A DNA stretch of 64,000 bases from NCBI GenBank assembly GCA_902728285.1, contig CACVBU010000505.1, positions 62,001-126,000 of the forward strand, given 5' to 3'. Below, piece after piece: positions 48,501 to 60,500 of the stretch. Position numbers and translations under genes: made by a program. The notes below the pieces were generated by a model, which saw only the letters and a program-made list of their open reading frames with translations, did no database searches and had not been told where the DNA came from. The stretch is from Clytia hemisphaerica (Eukaryota > Cnidaria > Hydrozoa > Leptothecata > Clytiidae). Numbering within the stretch: the first letter of the stretch is position 1; each line of letters opens with the position of its first letter.

Positions 48501-51500
48501 TACCAGAGCAGGGATTTTTTTAAGTACTTTTTTTATGTCCGTATACCGGCCAAAATACTCAATCTAAGTATTAAATGAGATTTTTCTAGCGAAATCTTTT
48601 GTTGTTTATGAGCAACAATAACTAATTGTTATCTACATATTCAAGAGTTTTTGGGAGCTTCCATAGTGTCCCCCCCCTGGATTCAGGGGGAATGGGTTTT
48701 AAGGCCAAAAAGGACGTATGGGGGGGGGGGTGAATATGGAAAATTTTGGGAACTCACCAAAATCAATTCAAAATTGAAAAACATCTGGTTTTATGAGATG
48801 ATGTTGTGATCAAGAATATCAAGATCATAGAAGATTTGAGTGTATAGCATTATGCTTCGTTTTTCTTTCATTTATTTCAACCAGCAATATTACGGTTTAA
48901 AAACAACCATCCTTTCCATCTATTCTTGAATTAGAACTACTTTAGGGAAAACAATAAGTGTTAAATTCGTCAAATTACAGCTTTTTATGCTTGAGGGCCG
49001 GGAGAAAGAGAAATATTTAGAGGCAGGGTGGGGAAAAATGAGGGGGTGGAATGGAAAATTTTCATTCTAGGCATGGGGGAGAGACCCTAAAGGACACCAT
49101 GGCTTCGCCCTCTGAACACCCACAAGACCCCCAGCTTCATCAATGTACAGCTTTGCTGAGTAAGTTCCCTTCCAGGCATATTAGAAATTCACTCCAAGTT
49201 TGCAAAAACGACCCTAGCTCAAAGTGCTTAGAAATCCCTGCGGAGGGCTGGGTTCAAGTGTGACAGTAAAATGCAGGGATTGCTAATAAAAACATCCTTT
49301 TTCTTCTTTCAAATTAATGACACATTGCAAATTTTAGCAAGGAGAAATGAATCTTCTCACATTTTAGCTTGGACTAATTTACCAATTACAAGAGCCGTAC
49401 ACCAGGGCCAACATGGCTAAATACAATAGCTTGTATGATACAAATGCACCTTCTTGGCTCTGAAATAACTTTTTGTTTGATGATACTTTCATAAACGTAA
49501 ATTAGCATCTAAACATAATGTGAGCACAAATTTGTGGATAGATTTTTAATTTGGAATGTCGTGATGCACTGTTATGGCAGTCATTGTATCAAAGTTGAAG
49601 ACAGGCATTGTATCACATTCTAAATTTTGTGTTTTTTCATTTTTAGATGGATTCATGGTCAGTGATATTGAATGGATCGGTTGACATTCTCATCGAAGGA
49701 GAAGCACCTGTCTCTCTTCATCTGGGTGACGCTTTCGGTGTGCATACCGAGAAAAAGAAAATGTACCATAAAGGTAAACAACATCTTCCTCAAGTTTGCA
49801 AGATTGTTTTGCAGTAATTTCGAAATATTACATCTCAATTTTCAAAGCAATCTTCTTCAGTCTATTGATTCCAGGCATAAATTTATCAAACACTCTGAGG
49901 TAAAACTCATTGAATCTTATTCTTGTAATTTGAACCAGTTACTTTTTCAACTCGGTATTATTCCTTGGTAGTGTTGTTGAATTGAGTGCAAGGTGATCTG
50001 AAAAGTGCCAATTTATTTTGCTTTCAAAGCAGACGATGAAAGAAGCTTTCTCCTCATTGGTTCTTTACTTTCTTCCAGGTACAATGCGGACGCGAGTGGA
50101 CGATTGTCAGTTTGTGTGTATCGCCCAAGAAGATTATTGGAGGATTTTTTCACAAGGAGAAGCCAGTTGTCGTAAAGTGGAAGAAGAAGGCGAGGTTGTC
50201 ATGGTAACTGAACATCGAGTTACTGATGGTGGTAGTAGACAAGGTCAAGTCGTTATTAAGGTGTGTGTGTTTTTTATACCACTTTGGTGCATCTACAGTA
50301 AACAAATTAAATCAAATTTTGAAAAGGTCATGGTAGTAGATGGTAGAGACTATAGATGTTTTAATTTGAGTTGTTGAGAATTCTTTGTAGATCGCAATAT
50401 ACCTTTATGAATTACTAACAATGTGTTTAGTTAGAGAGGTTGACTAAGCTAAGTGAAGTTTGTCTGAATATTATTTGACTCATGATGAAGAGATGAAAAT
50501 TAATGCAATGAATTCGGTTTTCCATGGAGTCACTTGCTACACATTCAGCCATTACAACACTTATTTACTTCATTTTCTTTTTCACTCACTTTGCAGGGAA
50601 CACCTGACCGTCTATTGGACCACTTGATGGAAGACCATTCCGTCATCGATCCCACTTACGTCGAGGATTTTCTTCTGACTTACGTCGTGTTTTTCAACAA
50701 ACCTCATGATATCGCCTCCAAGTTGTTGAAATGGTTCGAACGTCCTCAGTTAAAAGATAAAGTAGGTTATCTCTCTGTACTATCCTGAAGATTTTCTTTT
50801 TCATTTATGGGTTTTTGTCTTATGGATATTGATATATTCGCACATTAGATTATGTTTTAAGACAGCGCACAAGTATTCAGATTCTCTAGCACCTCAACGC
50901 CCCTTCCATTTTAAGGAAACCTAATGTGACACTAATGAACATGTTACCAAAAATAGACACTTTTGGTTCTTTTTCTAAAAGGCTCGTTATTTTTTAAATT
51001 TTTTAATTGGCAATCTGGTGAGTAAATCATTACTTAAAATCACTTTTTGGAAATTTATATGTTGTTGACAATCAATAAAATAGGTTGAGCAGTTTCTTGT
51101 ATTAGTAACTCGGTTATTTTTTTGCACCGCTTCGTTCACTGGTCACTGTCATCCACTATTTTACTTTAACCTTTTATTTACCAGGTTACTAGGGTGATGT
51201 TGCTATGGGTGAACAACCATTATGCGGATTTTGAGGGTGATGTTTACATGGAAACAAGTATGCAACGGTTTGAATACTTATTGGAAGCAAAGAAAATGGT
51301 GGGTCAGCTACGTCTCTTAAATATGGCTTGTTCAGCTAAGTCGAAACCCAGGATAATCACATTACAACGTCCTTCTAAAGACAGTCGACTTGATTTCTCA
51401 ATCTGCGGTGGCAAAGATCGAGGTTTTCCTATCTTCGTCTCCAAAGTGGACACGGTTTCGAAAGCCAGTGATTTGGGATTGAAAAGGGGTGACCAGATAT

Positions 51501-54500
51501 TAGAAGTCAATGGACATTCATTTGAAAATATTACGGGACCGAAAGCTATAGACGTTCTCATGTCACATGCTCATTTATGCGTGATCGTCAAAACAAACAC
51601 GATAGGATTTAAAGAGGTCATTCAACCCAGTATTAAAAAAACCAAAAGTAATAGTTCGTTGACTAAAAGTAACGGCACTTTGGAGGTGCCAAAAGGTCAG
51701 GCTAGTGTTCAACGGAGTTCGTCTGCCGTAAGTTCGTCAAATTCGAAACAGTCAGGTAAATCAATGACCATGGAAGATCACCATCATCAAAGCCATCGAG
51801 GAAGCAAGGTTTGCCCACTTTTTTATGTGTGTTTTGTTTTCTCTTTTTCCTTTTATTAGGCTCCGTTAAAAAAATTTGTATCTTCCCTAACCGCCGTTGG
51901 TACTGCTGCCACTTAAGTTCAGGGATTTTTCTAAGCTCTTTTTTTGTCCATATACTGGCCAAAATACTCAATCTAAGATTGAGTTTTTGAAACTAAATCT
52001 AAAATATAAAAGATATTTTCAAGAAAAATTAAACTTGTTTGCTGTTTACAAACAAAAATATCTACGTATTCAATTATCTACATATTCAAAATATTTTTGG
52101 GATCTTCGCCCTCTGAACACCAACCAAACCCCCAGCTTCATCAATATACAGCTTTGCTAAGAAAATTCCCTTTCAGGCATATTAGAAACTCAATACAAGT
52201 TTACAAAAACGGCCTAGCTCAAAGTGCTTAGAAAATTCCCTGATATAAAGGTTGTTGTTTTTAGCATAAGGGTATGATTTTCAGTTTCCCAACGCTGACT
52301 AAACTAGATTCTCTTCGTTTGTATTGCCACATGTAGTTCAATCTACTCCTCCTATGATTTTACCAATTCCTGTAGGATTAAAAGGACATAAAAGTAGTAA
52401 AATGTAAACATTGCGCGAACCACGTGTCATTAAAGAGAACAATTAAAATCGCGTGTCTAAAACAAACTTGTAAAATTGAAACAATCAATATCAGCCATAT
52501 TTGTTTTTATTTTTTATTTTGACATGTGACTTTTTTACTGATTTTGTATCCCGCTGCATACGGTTTGTTTACAAATCTCGTCACTACTTTTATGTCTATT
52601 TAAAGTCTTTCAGCCAAGGACATTATCGAGTTTATGTATGTGTGTTTTTCAGCGACGGAGACGGTAAGGTTCTTATTCGACTAGATCATGACCAGCTAAG
52701 GACGACGGTAAATCAGCACTTTTACCGTCCTCGATTTTGCGGGTCAGAACTGCGGGTTATTCCAAATCGCTTCAGTCACTCTACCGTCCTCAAAAGTGCA
52801 AATACATCATAAACTCGCTATTATTCTTCTCTGAAATGTTATTGTTTAAATTCAATGTTCTTAATCTCATTTCATCTCGATATAAACACAGGATTTTACT
52901 TCAATGAACGGCAGTAAAACACTACCACGTGGCAAGCAAAGAATCAAAATTAAAATGCCCTTCGGAAAATCGTAAGAAAAAACCTTTGATGTTTACATAC
53001 CCTTAAAACAGACTGTCTCTATCATGAAAAAAAATCGAACGAATTTTTAAAATAAAATACAAATGTATTACCAAAAAGTTACACGCTCAATGGCGACATT
53101 TTAACTAACTCCAAATTGCGGGTTTAATTTATTATTATGGCTCAAATTAACCTGGACTGAAGGCACTGTTTTGATACGCTAGTGTTTGATACAGTGTGCT
53201 TCAATTTCGTTTTTTCTTTCACGCCATCAAACGGATGAAACGTATCTCTTACAAAAGTGTTAGGATTTTTTTTCAGCGGTGACAGTCTGTTTTATAGGTT
53301 CATCTTCATTACAATTTATTTTGATTTTTTGGTTATTTTCTTTTTCATATTAACAGGGACACGATTGGACGGATTTTTCGGGAAGTCAAACTTTACCAAA
53401 GAAAGCGTTCAAACGGTTCAAATTGAACCCCTTTCAAAGATCGCCGTAAGAAAATGAAACTAAAAAAAAGCATGATATTTTTTAAACTTCAAAACTAATG
53501 ATAGCTTGTACTTATATATTTAATATTTCATCGGACAGTAATCGTATCAATGAGACAGATGTGATGGAATTTTTATAAGATACTTTAATAATTGGTCATT
53601 TGAAGTAATAAAAATGACGCGTTCTTAACAAAATTGTTTTATTACTGGTTAACGACCAACCAAATCAAATAAGAGCTTGTAAAAACTCCACCACGTCCCC
53701 AATGAGATTGTAAGCCATGCTCTTAAAACATTCGCATCAGAAACTTTAGCCCACAAGTTCACACGCTACGGTTTTGTTTTGCTCCGAACAGAAACGAAGC
53801 CATTCTATTAGTTGAATTCAACTTTTACGTCACTCCTAACCAATAGATTGCCTTCATTTTGTTTTGAAGCGAAACGGAACCGTTATCTGCGAACATGGTC
53901 TCAGTCATTGTTTGCAAATCGTAAAATCTCGTTGATGGATTGCCATCCGAATACGCACTAACACAAAATCGATCAAAATTCACAAGCACAATCTTTATCT
54001 TCAAATTGCATGTAAAATTTGCACTAACAAATTTTATATTGAGAGAATCACATAATTTCATACACATTGAAAACCAGTAAGAACTTATTGCAGGTTCACA
54101 TGTTAACGGTGTCTTCCAACAAAAACATTTAACAAAATATTTCTATGTTAATTGTAAGAACATGCGTTCCTTTTCTCCTGCTAACTAATTTTTCTGATGA
54201 GCAAATTTTCAATTATTGTCGACATTACACGTAGTAACGTTCGTATACTAATAAAAATGCATGCCTATCAAATACTTTTGAACGCTATTCATTTAACCAG
54301 TGGATGTCATCAACCTTCACTGAATATCATGCTACAAACATCTCAGTATAATGATAATACCTACACTATATAAAACCAAAATTACGTATTATACATCACT
54401 TAAAATCTAGTGATATGCAAATTACATTCAACTCAACATCATTCTTTGAAACACGGTGCACGCTTTCACGTAGATTAGAAACAAAGTTACAGCGGAATCT

Positions 54501-57500
54501 CCATAACTCGGACATACACGGGGAACACAGATTTTTTTTGAGTTAAGGAAATTTCGAAATATGGAGTTTATTATAACAATAGCGTTCAGTTTGAGGTCGT
54601 TGTTGGTATTTTCTGCACGCGTAGTTTGATTATTCGCCCGATAGTGTCATTTGGGCCCGACGCGAAGCGGAAGGCGCAAATGGCATTAGAGGGCTAATAA
54701 TCAAATTGCAAGGGCAGAATTAATGACAACAACGAACGAAAACTTAATGCTATTACTATTATTATCCATATCGGACATTCAAACAACGTTTTTTTTCTAG
54801 CGTCAACCAATTCTTTTCGCTTCAATGCAATGTCTTCAACAAATTTTTAGCACCTTGCGAGCGGGCCGCAAATGACCAAAAAGTGTTTTTTTTCTGACGT
54901 TAGTTAAGTCTCTTCGCTTCAATGCAACGACTTCAATCCAATTCCGAGCGGGCCGCAAATGACTTTATTGCCATATAACCGGGCCGTTAATGATATTTTA
55001 GCCCTCTGAAGCCTGGCGCTTTAGTTTCCTCAGCGCGGGTATGACAATTTGAGTCACAAAACCACTCAATACCGCCCGCCGATTGAACCTTTAATGGCTT
55101 ACTTAATGACCGCTATATGGATGATAATAATACAATAATGACCGGTTAGTGAGGGCTGTACTGAGAAATATTGCTCGAGGTCAAGTAACGACCGAGCTTG
55201 CGAGGTTGTTGCGTTGACCGAGGGCAATATTTTCAGTACAGCCCGAAAAAGCCGGTCATTATTGTATTTGTTAACCGTTTCCTTCAGCTTCGATCGATTT
55301 TTAGCGCTTTATCCAGGAAAAATAGCGAAATAAAGCGAAAAAAACAAGCGAAAAGAGATCAAAAATTGTTATAATTTCTGACGTCAGAAATAAAAAAATG
55401 AGAGAATTGATGTCAACGCATTGTTCCTTTTCCTTTGAAAAAGTGACGTCAAAATGAATTTTCCGTCGTCATGCGAAAAGAACCAATTGCATTGCGTAAA
55501 AAGCCGGGTAGCCCGCTTCGAAAAAGTAACCGGTTAACAAAAGGCATTGTTGACTGAAGGGTCCATAAAACTTGCTCGTATTGAGAAGACATTCGAGTTA
55601 TATAGAGGTTCGAGTTCTGGACACTCCGTTGTAGTTTTTTTAGTCCTGAATGTCTGTCCATTCAGAAACCATAATAATCATTAGCTTTTCACTAAGCCAT
55701 GAACTCAGTCACGATTAACCACCACAACGTTTTTAGTCAGGTCAGCTTATACACTCTAATATATCAGCACTCGCACGATGCATGCTTTCAAGCTATTTAC
55801 ACTTTTCGTTTTAACGTCACCATCACTGAACTCTAAAAAACAGACGGAATGGACATCTCCATGGCAATTTCTTTAAAAAAATGTGTAACCGGCTACACAT
55901 AATTTATTTGGTGACATTGTGTGTAGCCTGAGCAGTGGAGTGGGGAATTTTATCTTCGTTCATTTGTCCATTTCAGTCTTAATTTAGAGTTCGGTGATCA
56001 CCATATCCTCGTCATTAGATGTCCTTTTTTGTTCTAATCATACGAGTTAAATTGATTTCAGTCAACTTGGCTCAAAAGCCCATTGTCGAGAATATGTTCT
56101 TTAAACTGATACTCAATTCTTTTAGTAATCATCAGATATCAAATTGACCTTGTTTTTTACCGAATTTCTCTCATAGTAGCAACACAGACCTGACGCGTAC
56201 GCAATTCCAAAGTGAAGCGGGTGAAGAAATAATCCGATACGCGAAATCAGGACAAGAGAAAGTGAACCAGAGTAACCAGATGTTTGGTCAACTTCCCAAC
56301 GCTTACGGAGAAGATTCTCTGGATTTGAACAGCCAAGTCATCAAGGTTTATCGTGGTGACCACACCAGTCGATTCTTCGTTCTCACCAAGGTTCGTCTTT
56401 GTGAGGTTTCTGCCTTAGATTTATATAGTATAGCCCAAGGAACTAGATGTCGTGCTTTAAGCCATCTCCGGCAAAAAATGAATATCGGAAAAAATATTGA
56501 AATTGTTTTCGAAAACCCGCGAAGCTTCTGATTGGTCAAGCGCTGGAATTCTATTGTAATGTAGCGTGACCTGGGTAGGGTTTCCTACCTAACCACGGCA
56601 CACTTTTCAATCAAAGCACGCCATCCAGCCCTTCGGGCTATATAAATCTATGGTGTCTACCCCTCAGTATCAGGCTAGAGTTTCATAGCCACAAATTATC
56701 CATTTTATGGGTTGATATACCCCCTTTTGAGCACTGAAAACAATTACTCCACAGTGGAGTGTACTGTTGGTGGTGTGACAAAGATTCTCCCAAAATGACA
56801 GTTATTCATCATAGTGTCATGGGGTAGCTGCATGACCCCCCTGTTTAGACTCAGCACTGTATTCAGGTTCTTTTTAAAAAGAATATCCCTCTGTACTCCT
56901 TAAATACTTCACCCCTGCTCGAATTATAGATGAAGTTCTGCCAGCTCAATTTTTTGTCCTTTTTGGTCCTTTTTGGGCCGACCGTTAGTAGAACTATCCA
57001 CTGATACAGCGTTAAACATTTGAATCATTCTTTCCTTTCATTTCATAGGATACGAGTGCAAGGGAGGTCGTACAAACAGCAATCGATGCTTTCGGGATCA
57101 CTGATCATTCAACGTAAGAATAAGCTTTGTTTTGAATCTGAATAAAATCTCAGTAGTCAACCATCATCAAATTATCGCTATAATTGTGTCCCTGGTGTTG
57201 TATGTCCGTTTTTGAAGAAGAGCGCTTTGTCGAAGAAGTAACAATCAGTCGCTGGGCCTTCATATCACTTCGGCTTCTTGTTATGATTAACAACCATTCA
57301 AATTTTATCAACAATCCTTGTCAGCTTCAGCTCGTTTCATTTATATGAGCTTAATTTTCGGTCACGAATTACTTACGATATTGTCTTTGGTAGTTTTGTT
57401 TTCTCGATTTCTGTTGCTCAACAAATTTCACGAGATAACTAAAGTTAACCTTCGCGTGCTGGGCTGGTGACTTGTATAACATTTGAATCACTTTCCTCAT

Positions 57501-60500
57501 GCATCGATGTTTTCCATTTTTCAGCAAATCATATTTCTTGTGTCAAGTCACGGTGACGGAGGACGGCTTGATCAAGCAACGAAGGTTAAACGACGCTCTC
57601 AACAACCTTGCTAATAGGATATCACTAAACGGAAGGTATGCTTCATTGAACGTCATCTCCTACCGTTTGCTTACACAGTATTTTTAAACAATAGAAAGAA
57701 CAACTTTCTCCCCTTTCGGCGCCCGACGAACCCAAACCCAAAATTCTTTTGTTCATTTTGCTTTGTCAATATAGATGCATGCCGCATTTTAATTTAGTAA
57801 AATAGAACATCTCTAAAAGGCTCTTTTTTTCTGCCAGATGTTATTTGGATTAACTTAAACTCGTTCTCAGACTGATTATAAAAGTTGGTATAGGAGATTT
57901 CTTGCAATGTGAACAAAGCTAAAACTTTTCAACATACCTGGTTTATAGATACTACATCAAATCGAGTATATCAGAAGGCCCGCTACCGGATGAAGTAGCC
58001 CAGGTAAGAGCAGATTTTATATATCAAGACTATGAAGCCTAATAGCGCACATTTTGTCTTTTTCATGGTTATTCAGTTTTGTTGTTCAACCTTGTTGTTC
58101 AACCAAGGAGGCTAAGGGTTGTTTGATAGCGAAACATTGTATATGCGACTTACCCAGCATCTAGAATACTCGCAGATGATTGTGAGTATGTAATTAAAGA
58201 TAAATTGCATGTCTCCTCTCTTAAGATATTGGATTTATTACCTTTTATCGGGTTACCTCGAGTTAATAAATCGCAATATCTAATGAAAGGCCATACAATA
58301 TCTGCTCATTGTTGGGCTTCGATCGAAAATTAACATTTAATAACTTATTTGACTACAAATGTCGTTTGCTATTTTAATCGCATTTTTCTTCTTTTTCCAG
58401 GAAATTGCACGCGAAGCTAACCTAACACTACTACAATTATCACCGCTGGAAATTGCAAAAGAGCTCTCTTTACAGGTATTGTGATGAGTCTAAGTAATCT
58501 TTTACATGATTTTATCGTCTTTGTTTTGCTTTTTCTCATGTAAGGAGTTTGACTTTCTGTGTGTTACACCGGGAGAAATAATGAGAATCTATCAAAGTAT
58601 ATAGATGAGGTTTTTAGTGTTGTTTTAATTCGTTGGGTGCATTAGATATACCTTCGCACTCTCCAGGGTATTGCAAACCTTTATGAAAATTATCTTTTTT
58701 CTTTCAGGACTTCGACTTGTTTAAGAACGTGGACTCAAGAGAATACATTTACAATTTGTTCGAAGAAAAAAATGAAAGAAAATCGAAGAATCTTCGCTCG
58801 GTCGAACAGGTAAAGACAGTCTTAATAAATTTTCAGCGAGTCTAGAATAAATTAACTAGAATTTATTTCAACCCCTTTACATGCATGTATGATTTCCATG
58901 ATTGAGACCATTTTAAGTATAACTTTCCAAAATTTAATCCTGTTTCAAATGACCTCGCTATTGTGTATGGCCTGTAAAAAAAGTTAACCCGGTGCGGTCT
59001 GCGAAGATGTAAACGAGCTCTTTGACATCAAATTTTGGAAGAAGAAGATAAAATGGAAGGATTTCTAGGTGTTTGTCGCATCATTCATCATTAATACTAA
59101 AATTCCTTCTTTAGACGACCAATGTGGAGATGTATTGGGTGATCAGTGAGATCTGCAACGAGCATAACATCACCAAACGCGTCAAGCTACTCAAATATTT
59201 CATTAAAGTTGCAAGTAAGCTCTTCTGTCATGACGAAGGATACAAACTTTCTCAAAAGTCAATCTCAAAACTCGTTGATGTGATTCTTCTTTATTTTTGG
59301 GGACTAAATTGTTCGATTTTTGTGATGGAGCTCTACCTCTATCTATCGTGTTACGAAAATACCAAGTCTTTGCTAATCCATATATTCGGCTCTTCCAGAA
59401 AATGTCCGTACATGGGGGTGGAGGATATATTGTCCGGGGGTAGCAAAAAATCATCAAAATTTGCCTTCTCCTGGGGGTAATTTGGGTTGTCCGGGGGTCA
59501 ACTGATGCTTGTCCGGTGGGTAAAACTCGTTGTCCGGGGGGCTAAAAGTCACTTTGTTCGGGGGTAAATCACTGAAAATTGTTATATCCTCCACCCCCCA
59601 TATTCAAATATTTTCTGGAAAAGCCCATTTTCAGAGAAACTATAACGTCATTGCCTTTCAACCAATAAGGAGTCAATTAATTAATGTATTTATATACAGT
59701 CATCTCTCTTTATTTCGAATCTCCACTATTCAAATCTTTCTGTGATTTAAAGTAAATCATTTGCCCCTTTAGCCTTGAGATTCATATAAAATGCACTCCG
59801 TGATCCGAATCTTTCTCTAATTCGAAGAAAATTCTTGTTCCCTAGAAAATCGAATTAACGAGAGTCAATTGTAGTTAAAAGAGCAAAATATTCCTCCTTC
59901 ATTTTGTCATTGAATATGTTTAAAAATGCTTTTTTTGTTTAGAATTTTGCAAAGACTTCAAAAATTACAATTCCATGTACGCTCTAATAAGGTGAGTTTT
60001 TTCATATCTCATTTTATGATTAGTCGGTATTTGACTCCACAAATGTCTTTGAAGAGGTCGAAGGTATCTGTTTTTCCAAAAAAGTTTTTTTTCTTCGACC
60101 AAAATATGATTAATCAAAGATTGGATGTCATCCGAAAAACATCCATCCATACTGCCATCTACCAAGGTATCAAAAAGCAAACAAATTACAATCTAAGTCA
60201 CATTATATCGTTATTTCCGATAATATTGATGTCTTTTGCAATGGTCACCAGAGCTCTCGGCTATTCTGTAACACAACGTCCAATCAAAGCAAAATCTAAT
60301 TATTTTACTTTCCTGTTTCAGTGGGCTGGAGAACACAGCAGTCAGTCGGTTGAAAAATACTTGGGAACGGCTCCCACAAAAACATGATAAAATATTCGAG
60401 GTTAGAACAATTTCTTTTTTCGTCTGGCTCATTTCTGAAAGCGTTAGAATTTTCTGAAAAAAGTCCGACGTGTTTATCTTTTTTTTGAATTTCGGACACC

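Larger units (their letters stand above)
53450..56170. other. PDZ-GEF intron 17, repeat-bearing
   Basis: The largest intron (about 2.7 kb). It holds hairpins at 54598-54734 and 55129-55268 and an inverted pair (ttgttaaccg at about 55268, cggttaacaa at about 55531) but no further exon I can support. Confidence 0.6.

Noticed and set aside
51809..51859. Read-through of exon 14 to a C-terminus [10 protein letters not shown]...
   Set aside because: A consensus-like donor ends exon 14 at 51808 and the following pyrimidine-rich stretch is a splice acceptor tract.
52501..52812. 103-codon plus-strand frame between exons 15 and 17
   Set aside because: No homology; only the 11-nt piece at 52653-52663 has splice sites fitting the gene, and it is read in a different context.
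59215..59480. Extension of exon 24 into a 118-codon frame
   Set aside because: Similarity to RasGEF stops exactly at the GTAAGC donor and resumes at 59943; the extension enters the G-run transposon.
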